Shown: positions 1-10,437 of the stretch, one piece after another
How the letters are laid out: each line of letters opens with the position of its first letter
Numbering within the stretch: position 1 is the stretch's first letter
Assembly: GCF_052324685.1 (NCBI RefSeq)
Contig: NW_027506873.1
Location: forward strand, 1,991,999 to 2,055,998
Source: Brachyhypopomus gauderio
Lineage: Eukaryota; Chordata; Actinopteri; Gymnotiformes; Hypopomidae
DNA length: 64,000 bases
Reading direction: 5' to 3'
Program-made: the position numbers and the translations under genes
The notes under the pieces: generated by a model
Database searches by the model: none
What the model saw: only the letters and a program-made list of their open reading frames with translations
What the model was told of the DNA's origin: nothing

Positions 1-529
1 ATAAATTGAAAAATTGCTAATTTTACTGGTAACGGAACTTACTTCACACTTATTACTATATATAGGTCTACAGGGTCCTACACCCCCTTTCTACAAGACA
101 GTCAGGAGGTCTCTTTCAAGTGGCCATCTACAAGATGTCTTCTATCCACCTACTCTGATCTTCTCACCATCCCTTCCACCCAGCTGGAGACTGAGCCTTC
201 TGTATGTCAAAAATATTGAAACTCCATTAAACACTCATCTCTGATGAAATTATTATGTAAAAACAAACGTAAGATAAAATTTTATGGCATTTGGCAGACG
301 CCCTTATCCAGAGCGACTTACATTTTATCTCATTTTTATACAAGTGAGCAATTGAGGGTTAAGGTCCTTGCTCAGGGGCACCTCAGTCATGGCCTCAGGT
401 CTGGGAATCGAACCCACGACCCTCCGGTCACAAGACCAGTTCACTAACTGCCAGGCCATGACTGCCCACATAAGACCCATCTCTTCACATTAATGGCCAC
501 CAAACTTGGCAGTACTCCATCTATACCAA
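1..529 (+). mobile_element. Possible degraded LINE fragment interrupted by a SINE
   Basis: On both sides of the SINE at 274-468 the plus strand reads like the C-terminal tail of a fish non-LTR reverse transcriptase: a Ser/Leu-rich stretch before it and a KTHLF-type motif just after it (around 470-500), a motif common near the end of L2/CR1-like ORF2 proteins. No catalytic motif is visible and the match rests on a short motif, so the family is uncertain. Confidence 0.3.
274..468 (-). mobile_element. tRNA-derived SINE with an L2-type 3' tail
   Basis: Read on the minus strand, the element starts near 468 with a tRNA-like head that contains a B-box (GGTTCGATTCC type, around 405-415). It ends near 274 with the tail known from many teleost SINEs and L2-like LINEs, a segment about aagtcgctctggataagggc and the TCTGCCAAATGCC motif. 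The tail sits at the expected 3' end. A partial copy of the head occurs again near 61960-61997. Confidence 0.75.
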
Positions 530-787
530 CTACTGACTAGTAATCCCACCTCCTGTCCACTCAAACCCAACTTCCAATGCTCCATACAATCTCTGACAAG
601 CACCATTATTATATAAATTATAAGCAGCTCTGGGTAATGTACCAACCACCATCAGATACGGCAGGGTTACACCTATTCTGAAAAGAAGTTCTTGACCCCT
701 CTGACATGTGCAGCTACCATCTGGTCCAGCTTCAACTGAGCAGACGCCACAGAAATGGTTCTCATTGCAGTTACTGGGAAGCTTCAT
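530..787 (-). other. Unrecognised cysteine-rich open reading frame
   Basis: An 85-codon minus-strand frame encodes a Cys-rich N-terminal part (spacing C-x5-C-x2-C-x9-C-x-C) followed by an ordinary hydrophobic stretch. An acceptor-like CAG lies just before the ATG. I do not recognise a family. It could be a small exon, or chance in a LINE-rich neighbourhood; nothing nearby supports a gene. Confidence 0.15.
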
Positions 788-789
788 GC

Positions 790-2005
790 TGCCAGAACAG
801 CTAAATAATATTCAGTCATGTAATTCTCTGCTATTTTGTCTGTCAGTGATTTGTATCTTAACAAGGACATTCATATGACGTGAGGTTACATGAAGAGGAT
901 CCACATCTGCTGTTAGCAGGCTCTTCACACAATGCACAAAGCTTGAAGCCTTTATCTTTTCCATGTATGACTTCTTCAACTGTTACACCGATGACAGGAA
1001 AACACAGTCAAACCTGGGTGAGCTCCAGGACAATCAGCTATCGCCCTCTGCTCATGTTACTAGCATTATACAGACATGCAGGTTCCATTTTATTAAGATT
1101 ACATTGTCATGTCTCCACATATTTTTCCTGGTTCATGCTGCAACACTTCACAGTTTAGCAGCTTGATAAACAGGACTGTATTAGTGCCTGCTATTACTAA
1201 TACTTACAAACATTAGTGTAAGGGAATGCCATAAAATACACTCTATAAAGAGAACACATCTGTTATTTATCTCTTCCACTTACAATCATGAATAAAGATT
1301 TTGTTACCATAAAATACCAAAACCAATAACAATAGTGGTGTTTACGGGTGGACCACAGAAGATTCCACAACTCTTGATTAACTATTCAACTGATTTATAC
1401 ATTTTTACCTACATGCAAAAAAAGATATTCAACTGCACTATTGGAAAATTGTTTTGTAGATGTGTATAAGACATTATGCAAAATGTCAATTACAAGGCTA
1501 ACTCAAATCTCATGTGCAGATTTATTTTTTATAAACAAACATAGTGCAGATTTATATATTAATTTAACAAACACAACTCTCCAAGTTCAAAGGTTCTAAA
1601 GGAAAGCAAAGACAGAAAACACAAACAAAGCAAAGCTCAGTACCACTGATACCAAGATCAAAGGCTTGGTTTGCACATCATGACTCCTTGTCTCACCAGC
1701 AGAGCAGTGTGTATTCACTGCTAAATTTCACTCACAGTACAGGTAAAAACACATTTCCTATCCAGCCCATCTCAACTTTAGCAAAGTTGATCACAACACT
1801 ATTCCTCTCCCTGCCTGAATAAAAGCAAAAAACAGGAAAAATATTTTCCATCTGTCCATCAATTAAGTCTGTTGACACTTCATGGCCGCTATAAAAATCG
1901 ACCAAACAGATATGACCAAACACAGTGGCTCCATCTCAGGCTATATCTCCAAGTTCACAAGATTGTTTCTTAGTCTGAACCTTGGACGTAAAATGGACAC
2001 AAATT
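790..2005. other. No recognisable feature
   Basis: AT-rich non-coding sequence with only short open frames. It probably lies in a large atg10 intron or beyond that gene. I see no repeat family or exon here. Confidence 0.4.
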
Positions 2006-2013
2006 AAGTATTA

Positions 2014-2206
2014 TATCGCAATCTATCGATCGCCGATGGTTGGCGCCAGAGTGAACTAGTAACTCATTGAATCATAGATGTGGATCAGAGGTAAATAAAC
2101 TAGATATTTTTTTTCGGCGTGAGATATCGAAAGTGTGGCGTGAGAGCGTGTGAAAACGGTCAAATGCGTGTCTCACGCTTAATGCGTGAGAGCTGGCAAC
2201 CCTGCG
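2014..2206 (+). mobile_element. hAT-like non-autonomous element, right-end fragment
   Basis: This closely matches the right half of the hAT-like element at 53433-54028, including the GCGTGAGAG and GGCAACCCTG-type right terminus. No left end is present, so it is a truncated copy. A left-end piece of the same family lies at 25876-25972. Confidence 0.6.
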
Positions 2207-2209
2207 ATT

Positions 2210-3125
2210 ACTAATCATTTTGATTATCATTCTTTAATCTCTGGTTTAGGAACTTAGGGTTTTTGTATTTAATTTCCTTTTTGTTTTGTGACAGGAACGC
2301 TCCCTGCTTATTTCAAATGATATTTTGTTTGTCATTTTGGCTTCATCAGCTCACTACTGCTATGAATACATGCTTTTCCATTAACACTTCTCTTGTTCCT
2401 TCTCTCATAAATTAATGATTAGTTGATCATGGTTAATTAGATTTGTTGGTTGCACGTGCTGAGAGCTGAACAGCATTCAAAAGAGGCATCATTCGTAAAC
2501 GTGCCATATTTGTCAATTGTGATTTTCACCCCAATCGAAATTTGTCCTTCGACAAGTTAGATAATTGAAGTTAATTGTCTTCAACTATAACAATTACTTA
2601 AAAATAATACCTTTTCAACTTGAACACAAAAGCCTCAACTACTAAAATCATGTAGAAAAAACAATTAGGAATGGAATGCATTTTTTCTGGAGTAAGCATA
2701 AATGTTAGCACATGGAAATTAACAAGCGAAAATTTTTATTACTATTATCAATAATAATAATAATTCCTGACAAGTTCCCAAAATGAACCAAACCGACTAA
2801 TACTAATTGAGGTTCCACTAGAATAACTAGATATACTTGCTTGTTAAATAATAGGAAGCAACCATGAGCCACACCTTAAAGCTTTTGCATCGTTGTTCTA
2901 TCAAACCTGCACCTGCAGAAGCAGCATAGGGTTACAGCAATTACGTCGGAATGGTGGATCTGTAACAGGTAAATAACTCATGTTACTTATTGCTAGTTCT
3001 TGCAAATGAAATCACCACAAATGTGTCCTTGACGACCTTAAAATATATATGAAGAATTTTGTCATTCAGTCTAAGTTTATATCTGATGAAATTTTGGCAA
3101 CATTCAGTTCAATTGGGTGTATTGG
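2210..3125. other. No recognisable feature
   Basis: AT-rich DNA without long frames. A short AAT run lies near 2750-2763. Nothing else can be supported. Confidence 0.4.
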
Positions 3126-3130
3126 TAACC

Positions 3131-3376
3131 AGTGATGTAAGTAACGCGTTACTTAGTAATTATTTAAATGTCAGGAGATACCTTGTTACTGTTAAAAATA
3201 CACTTCCAATAAAGTGAGTATTGGAAAAAATTTATTTTGCTGCTGAATGTAACTACTAAAGTAACTTGTAATCTAACATAGTTACTTTTAAAATCAAGTA
3301 ATCAGTAACGTAACTAAGTTACTTGTTAAAGGAGTAATCAGTAATCGTATTACTTTTTCAAGGTAACTAAAGTAAT
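3131..3376. mobile_element. MITE-like repeat rich in GTAACGCGTTAC motifs
   Basis: The left end reads CAGTGATGTAAGTAACGCG, and the stretch is dominated by alternating AGTAAC/GTTACT words on both strands. This composition is typical of a hAT-like non-autonomous element common in fish. The right border is unclear. Confidence 0.45.
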
Positions 3377-4169
3377 TTCGTGCCTTGTACTTGTACAATG
3401 TATAACAATAAAGTTTCATTCCATTCCATTCTATCACTGTTGGTAACAGACCCTGGAATAGTCAGGGCAGATCCCGACATTCCGATCTGGTTTACAACTT
3501 GAGGGGTCAAAGAACAGATCATAAGCACTGCCACAGGGCAACAAGCTTCTGACCAAGTCATAAAACCAGAGTCAATCCTGTTAATGGTGTGAATGGTAGA
3601 CAGGATGGCACCAATGTTGTCCTCTTGATTAAAAATTCATATATCCCATGGAGAGGAAGGGAGACATTAAGGGATTTTTTTTTCTCCAAACGAATCAGCT
3701 CTCTACCATAACCCTAGCACTTTGAATTTCCCCCGTGTATAAAAAGTGCAAATACAAATAAAGTTGCCTTCCCAATCATTCTTACCACGGAGAGCACCGT
3801 GACTAGTTGCTACTAGTTGGTACTGCAGCTGCTGTGCTTGTGACTGCAAGACCTTTCAGAGAGCAGTTAAAACAGCTGAGCTCCAATAAGCAACAACTTA
3901 CAACAACTTCCTGCAGACTTACAGGACATTTGCCATTCACAGTGTTTGAGAAAGGCAAAATCACAACTCGCAGACTTCCAGCGCACAGTCTGTTAACAAG
4001 GGCACCACCTAGTGGTACTGAAGCATCCTGCCCAGCCCTAGCATTCTGAAGAACAGATTTTACTGCCTGGCTATTGAACCAGTTATAGGTCACTCAAAGG
4101 TCTCTGCTGTCGCCAAGTCAGTTTAATGTTACTGCTATGGACACATACTTGTGCCCAGTCCCTCTATAC

Positions 4170-5029
4170 CACATATGTCAAAGTCAAGGCCCGCGGGCCA
4201 GGTCCGGCCCGTGAATTGATTATCTATGGCCCCATGGATGATATTTAATTACTATTAGAACCGGCCCGCAGGCCACAGCCGCCCGATGGTGTTTTGCACG
4301 CACAAACACTACATTCCCCACAATGCAACGGTAGCCCGCGAAGTCACTGCAGCGCGCACAAGCGGCGAGGGTCTGCGTGGCAAAAATGACATAATCGCTG
4401 TGGCTCCGCCCGAGGGCGTCGCACGCTGTCGATTCGCGAGGTTGTGCACCTCTCGAATTTTGTAACTGCGCACCAGTTAAACTTAATTAAGTTAAATATT
4501 TATACAGCTATTCGAAATAATTCGAAATAATTAGCTTTTTAAATCACATTATTTAATGGTGATTTATTTTCAAAACGCCCAATCTTAACGTTCTCTCATG
4601 TTTCGTCCTGGAATTACAAGAGGCTCGTATTTGTTAACGTACAAGAGAACTGTTCAGACAGATATTTGTTGTGAAATGAAGCAGTTACAATTTCAAGCAT
4701 TTTCAAGTACTTTAGCCTAAATTCCAGCACTTTTCAAACCTTTATTACTTTATTCATTTAATGTACAGGACATGTTTTCTTTGAAGGAAGTTTGTTTTTA
4801 TCTGTTTGCTTGTTGAAAAATGTTTTCACTTGAAATTACTGACAGATCCATAAGAAAATATTGCTTTATTCATTTAAACATTAAATAATATACACTGTGT
4901 TAAGTCTTGGTTCAATAGGCTATGTGCAATCATTTCAATATGTTTTAATAAACATTGAACCAGTCCGGCCCTCGGCTTGTAGCAAATTTGGTTTTTTGGC
5001 CCTCGGTGTATTTGACTTTGACGTCCCTG
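4170..5029. mobile_element. hAT-like (Charlie-type) non-autonomous DNA transposon
   Basis: The left end (ATGTCAAAGTCAAGGCCCG) and the right end (TTTGACTTTGACGTCCCTG) form imperfect terminal inverted repeats of the CAGGG...TCAAAGTC type, next to GGCCCGCGGGCC and GGCCCTCGG words typical of hAT elements with this terminus. The interior has no transposase frame. An 8-bp target duplication is not obvious. A related interior segment occurs inverted at about 58668-58860. Confidence 0.65.
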
Positions 5030-5099
5030 ACCTAAAATGCCAGCAGTAGTGATGAAAAGTTGCTCAAAAGATACAGCACACCTTAGCCAGGAGGCATGT

Positions 5100-5165
5100 G
5101 CCTCTGCGCATACTTAGTGGGTCTGTCTCAAAACCTTACTTACTTACTTACTTACATACTTAGTA
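5100..5165. repeat. Short degenerate CTTA tetranucleotide repeat
   Basis: About six tandem CTTA units around 5141-5163. Confidence 0.6.
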
Positions 5166-5299
5166 TGGTAGCAGCATTAAACATGCGTGTTTAATAAAAG
5201 TACCATAATAAAGTATAAAATGTAATACAAACAGTGACCAAGTGTATATTAGTGATAGGAAGTAAAAATATTTACCATATAAGCCGTGTGTAATTTGGT

Positions 5300-6250
5300 G
5301 TAATTAGAATCAGAATCAAACTTTATTTGCTCACACATACAAAGACTTTGGTTTAGGTTGCAGGGGCTCAATGTGCACAGGACTTGACAACATATTTACA
5401 GTAGTACACACAGGACTTGACAACATATTTACAGTAGTACACACAGGACTTGACAACATATTTACAGTGGAATTACAGATCTGAACCTGAGAGGAGGGAG
5501 GTAGACTGTTCAGTAGAGTGATTGCATGCGGGTTGAAGCATCTCTGTAGTCTGGACGTTCTGAACATCACTTGGCACCAACCTGTGAGAAGATACTGGAA
5601 CAGGTGGCTGCTGGGGTGTGATGGATCACTGGAGATTTTCACTGCATGCAGCTCTAACAGTGCAGGCAGCTTAATGCCGATTGTTTTCTCTGTAGAGCTG
5701 ATGATGTGCTGCAGTCTGTAGATGTCGTATTTATTGGCAGAGATGCCCCACACCGTGATCAATGTGGTGATGACAGACTCTATGATGGCCTTGTAGAGCT
5801 CCTGGCTAAGGTTGAACTTCTTCAGCTGGTGCAGTTTATCCTTTGCTGGGCTTTATTGATGATAGACTTGATGTTCCACTGGTCCCTGGTGATTGTTGGT
5901 TACAGGAACTTTCATGACTCCACAGCCAACATGTTTGGAGAGCTTCTCCTGAAGTCCACCGTCACCTCCACCGTTTTCACAACGTTATGGTCCAGATTGT
6001 TGTGGCTGCTCCAGAGGACCACCTGGTCAACCACCTGTGTGTAGGCAGTCCCATCACTGTCCTGAATGAGACCAATGACTAAAGTGACGTCTGCCAACTT
6101 CATCCACAAAAGATTTTAACTGATGGGTCCATGGAAGTACAGTGTGTGGGATACAGTGAGAAGAGCAGTGGGTAGAGGTCACAGCCCTGTGGAGCAGCCG
6201 TACTGCTGGTTTGGGTTTTTGAGGTGAACTTCCCCAGCCTTCCCTCACCT
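5300..6250 (-). mobile_element. LINE (Rex1-like non-LTR retrotransposon) 3' part, pseudogenised
   Basis: On the minus strand three shifted frames form the end of a reverse transcriptase. From 6250 down there is a segment like the APQG...SPLL motif; at 6109-5912 a region matching the (A)DDT..IGLI.. motif followed by the VDQVVLWSS..NNL..N..KTVE..VDFR signature of fish Rex1-like elements; and from 5762 the thumb/C-terminal region with DPSHP and LLNSLPP. The second aspartate of the catalytic box reads V in this copy (ADVT), so it is dead. Frameshifts separate the parts. The 3' end near 5300 contains the GAATCAGAATCAAACTTT word. Confidence 0.75.
5377..5468. repeat. 33-bp tandem repeat, about 2.8 copies
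   Basis: The unit beginning cacaggacttgacaacata is repeated three times with a 33-bp period inside the 3' part of the LINE. The local expansion is in frame (11 codons) on the minus strand. Confidence 0.85.
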
Positions 6251-6254
6251 AACT

Positions 6255-7830
6255 TAAAGGCTGTTCAAGTTATTGAATAGTAAGGTGGAGACCCATGTTC
6301 ACTATGTCATCCACTGACATGTTGGTCCAATATGCAAAATGCAGGGGCTCTAGCAAAGGTTCGTGCCCCCCAGCAGAAATGTGGATTTTTATTGGTTTTG
6401 CCAATGAATCTGTCTACTTGTCAGGTCAATTTGTTCATATATGTCAGGGCCCCGAGCGTTTAGGGAGACTGAGGTTTTTTTTCCAAATAAAAACTGTTAA
6501 TCTGTTCATCTAAAAGTGGTAACGTGTTGCTCCAATACTTGAGTAAATGGTGGGTCAAATGCAAGTCGACCCTGGTGGCCTGGTCTTAAAAGATCACTTG
6601 ACTCGCCCAAATGTAATTGTAGATATCTACTACTAAATTGTAAATGTAGACATCCTGACTTGTCATTAAGAGTAGTCACATTGTAACTACTCAGAAACCA
6701 CTTGTAGATGTTCAAAAATGTATTATGAACGGACAGACGAAACCCATTAAATGTTAAAACAGCCTTCCATATGGAGACAGCTCAGAATGGGTAAAGTGCG
6801 TCACTTAAGAGTTCACATTACACAAGTGTCATGGGGGTGCATGTGGTGATTTGTCATCAAGAGCCCTGTGACAGCAAAGTCAGGACTAAAATCATGTAGC
6901 GTGCACACAGCATAAGCAAGTTGCTGCTAAAACTAAAAACATATTTTTTAATTATGTTCAGGGCTTCTCTGCTTTCTTGCTTTCCTTGATGTCTTCATGT
7001 TTTTACTTTACCTCGCAAAACTGTTGAATGAAACCAACAGAACATTCGCGTTTGTGTGATGGTGAATAACATCACTGTGGTCATGATCTGGCACTGACCT
7101 TCAGCTCAGATGTATTTGCCTGATGCCGAACATCACAGATGTCCACGCCATTATATTCTGTCCCAACAATTGTAACTCTGTTACATTTACAACAAAACCA
7201 TACATGTCCTGCAATATATGCTAAACAGGACAGTTATGATTCTTAATCATTCTTTAAATAACTCTTAGCTCATCCCAGTCGTCTGTGAGTTTCATTGGTG
7301 ATGTGTCCCACATCTCCAGGTAAGAGTCCACCTACTACCCAACTAAGTTCACATTATTCACTCTCTGCCTTCAAGGCCAATGTTAGAACCCTTTTCCTTT
7401 CTCTCATTCTGTCTCACTCTTTAATACTCTGTTCAAATGTACATGTTATTTTAGAAGCCTAAAAGTCTTAGAAATCACATATTTCTCCTGTGCTTACAAG
7501 AGCCTTCTCTAAGAACTCTGATGTTTCAGCCAAGCTACACAACCTAACAGATTAGTGCACAGCTCATGTTCAGCAGGCTAAGGAAACATACTTAATTAGG
7601 GTTAATGAGTATACAAAATCCTTCTTACTTGTGTCATGAACTGTCAACGTAGGACCAACAAACCCCATGGAAGTAAAGCCAAGTACACATAACCTTTTCA
7701 GTAGGAATATGTTAACAGATGCTTTTAATACTGCAACACCAGCAGAGTTCTTTTGCTTAATATAATGAAGTAACGTTTGAGTTGTCACTGCAAACATATG
7801 ACTTCCTGATGTTCCCAAAAATACTGTTAC
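6255..7830. other. No recognisable coding feature; probable atg10 intron
   Basis: No exon of atg10 or another gene could be recognised here on either strand. The remaining atg10 exons, which would carry the catalytic cysteine, must lie further left, outside the window or too diverged to see. Confidence 0.4.
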
Positions 7831-7836
7831 CAGAGT

Positions 7837-7860
7837 GCCAGTAGTGCCCCCTTGTGGAGG
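7837..7860 (-). promoter_or_regulatory. CTCF-like motif
   Basis: The minus strand reads CCACAAGGGGGCACTA, a close match to the vertebrate CTCF core (CCASYAGRKGGCRS). It lies in the intron just downstream of atg10 coding exon 2. The match is by motif only. Confidence 0.4.
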
Positions 7861-7930
7861 ATTTCTAACAAGTGAGTGCATGTACAAAGGTACGTGAGCT
7901 GTTTCAAATCTATAAATACTCTTATTTTAC

Positions 7931-9395
7931 CTGGTCTTCCTCTGTGACAATATCCACCTCTTCTTCAGGCTTGTGTTTTGCATGCTGGCTAAGAGCAGCA
8001 CATGGTCTTCTGGGTATTAGAACTGTCTTTTTCATGTAGCCCTCTTCAACATCCTGAATCAGAAGAACAGTGAATGTTGTATAATTTCATGTGATTTAAA
8101 ACTGGTACTGTTTACAGTTTAGTTCTCACATTTTATAATAAATGTTCCAGTATAAAGATTCTAAAAGTACAGGCTTGTACCACACCTTAACATCCACCCA
8201 GCTCCACCCATCTCCAAGGACACTGGAGTGTCTAAGGATACACTGGCAGCAGAGATTAAAGGTCTTCTGATCCAGGCAACAGTTAGCTGTGCCCAACTTT
8301 TCTTCATCAGACATCTGAGAGGAAAAAAAAAGTTATATTATTAGAAACAATAAATCAGGAATACTTCATCAAAAATCTTAACCTCATTTTTTTTTTTTTT
8401 GTCAGATGCTGTGGCCACAATGAAAAAGAATACAGCCAGTGGGCCAGTTCAGTCAGAACAGAAAAGTAAACGGATCCTTGTTCACGTTAGTATTAAATCA
8501 CTGCCACTTTTGCAATTACATAAATGAATGACAATATTTAATAATGCACTTATAACTGATTTAATAATGCCAACAAAATGGGTAATGTGCAGCTGCAGAG
8601 GAACGACTAATCACATAATTAAGACGTTAACAGAAAGCTCTGTACTTACAATGTGGCTTATATGTGATATTTGCGTTTACATAAAATCTTACATGTAATG
8701 TTTCCTTGCATGTGTTAAAAATAAACATGTCCTCCCTTTCCCCCACGTAACTGGATACTGGATATTAATAATGCAAAAAGAGTATAAACTGACTATACAA
8801 CAAGACACATTTCAGTAAATGTGACTTTTAATGATTCAGTGGAAAGGTAGGTAGATATATAAATCAGCCACGACTTTCTTACGGTTACAGTGAACGGATG
8901 TTTTTTAATGTTTTGTTGTTTATTTGTTTTTAAATAGCTGTTGTGTGCAACAAATCCGTGGAGCTGCTTGAATTCTTGAAATATACAAGCTCCTTCGCAG
9001 GCCGGTTTTAGGCTTCATCAGTTTACATTAAACGTCCCACTTCTGGATACGACAGATGAATGTTCTTACTAAAGCTCCGCTATTCTTAGATGTAGAAGAC
9101 TTCGGATTCCTGCCCCCAAGCAGACCAAACCCACATGTTACTATGTGGGCTTGTTTATATGAATAGGCAGTAAATGTTCTCAATCACTGAAGCAGTGACG
9201 ATGCCAAACACTAGTTTCGTAATGCTGTACCAAAGCTATGGATTGCACAGTAATGTCGAGGTATGGCTCTCTTCATGCACTGAGAGCCGTCTAGACGTTA
9301 CATGAGCAACGGTATTACCTGTAAAACATACGATAACGTACGAATACTAGTTCTGCCTTACCATAGCCAAGCCATACTTCTTCCGGTATCCTTCA
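7931..9395 (-). CDS. atg10: Autophagy E2-like enzyme ATG10, 5' part (coding exons at 8186-8314 and 7931-8053)
   Basis: ATG10 is the E2-like enzyme that conjugates ATG12 to ATG5 during autophagosome formation. The first coding exon starts at ATG 8314, six bases after the end of a polypyrimidine tract with CTCTCAG, and ends before GT at 8185 (43 codons). The next runs 8053-7931 (41 codons) between a GATTCAG acceptor and GTAAAA donor. The joined protein shows KTF...C..I..HS..LGD.W.W......GYM.K, the N-terminal pattern of ATG10, followed by an acidic EEEVDIVTEED stretch. A non-coding first exon probably ends at 9362 (GTAAGG donor). The catalytic cysteine and C-terminal half are not in the window. 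Human ATG10 lies near ZCCHC9, as here, which supports the call. Confidence 0.85.
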
Positions 9396-9411
9396 AACGG
9401 AGGGGGCGGGG
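9380..9411. promoter_or_regulatory. Likely atg10 promoter with ETS and GC boxes
   Basis: A CTTCCGG ETS-type site (9380-9386) and a GGGGGCGGGG GC box (9402-9411) sit directly upstream of the inferred first atg10 exon, which is read on the minus strand. There is no TATA box. This is typical of housekeeping promoters. The transcription start is inferred, not seen. Confidence 0.45.
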
Positions 9412-9419
9412 GTCAAATG

Positions 9420-10330
9420 GAACAGCCAATGTTATAACCCATCTCGACGGTGACACCTAGTGGCCACTTGTGCCATCGTTACATCTTGGTATTGTTATTT
9501 CGGGGCGTAACCAGCGTTAAAACGACTTATTATTCTGGTGGGTCATACCAGGTTGTGGATACAAATGATCAGGACATATTCAAGAAAAATCACCATACAA
9601 CAAAGACAAAAAACAAAAGCCTTCACATTGTCAATGACAGTGAATTAAGACTGTAATGAATGATGCGTTGCAAAAGATTTTTTTTTCTGTGTATTAAAAT
9701 CTGTGAGGCTATTTCAGTTGCTTTGTATTTCAGTTTCATGTGTTAGACACTGCTCATCACCATCCAACCTAACACAGCAAAACACACCTATGCATTTAGG
9801 AAGGTGAACTTTTCACACACCTTCTATAACCACATGGCTTTTCAGGGCTCGAGTGTACTTTGGAGCCTAGTATAGGGTTCTAGTGCAGGCCCGTAGTAAA
9901 TAATAAAGGTTAATAAGTCTTCTGAGCTCACTAAACCTCAAGTCCTTGCATGCAAAGTGCCAGAACCGGTCAGTTCTGTCATCTTTCTATCTATAACCTG
10001 CTAGTCACTGAATTGCTCTCTCTCAGCCAGTCCTGTTCAACTGAGGGAACGGGACTACTTGTCTTGCCAAAAAGCAACAAAAATAAACACAATATGGAAA
10101 AAAACACAGTATTATATGGTATTAAATGGTGGTCAACATTTCAGGTACAGTGAAAGGTGGGATAATTCTATTAAACTGCAGAGTAATATACTCAATGGTT
10201 TTTTGTTCTTGGTTTAAATCAACTCTCAGCATCTCTGTTGAATGGCCATGCTCCAGGGAAAGGTCCTTGTCTAGCAGCTGAGGTTCCTCTGTAGTTCACC
10301 TCGCCTGAGAGGTACATCCATGATGGTCCT
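9420..10330. other. Intergenic stretch between atg10 and zcchc9
   Basis: There is no gene here. A CTCF-like site (minus, TGGCCACTAGGTGTC) occurs around 9449-9466, close to the atg10 promoter. The rest is unremarkable and should contain the zcchc9 polyadenylation region. Confidence 0.4.
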
Positions 10331-10355
10331 GGCGGATATCGGTAGCTCAGGAATA

Positions 10356-10434
10356 GTGGGGCGGGGCAGGGTATAGTGGGGCGGGGCGGGGTGGAGTGGG
10401 GCAGAGCGAGGCAGGGTGGCGTGGGGCGGGGCTT
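10356..10434 (+). repeat. G-rich GGGGCGGGG tandem tract in the zcchc9 3' UTR
   Basis: About 80 bp of repeated GTGGGGCGGGG-like words end four bases beyond the zcchc9 stop codon (10438). The plus strand has many runs of three or more G, so it could form G-quadruplex DNA. The zcchc9 transcript (minus) would be C-rich here. Confidence 0.75.
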
Positions 10435-10437
10435 AGC

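Noticed and set aside
3367..4093. Minus-strand frames of 64 and 96 codons
   Set aside because: No family resemblance, no paired splice sites; the first overlaps repeat-derived sequence.
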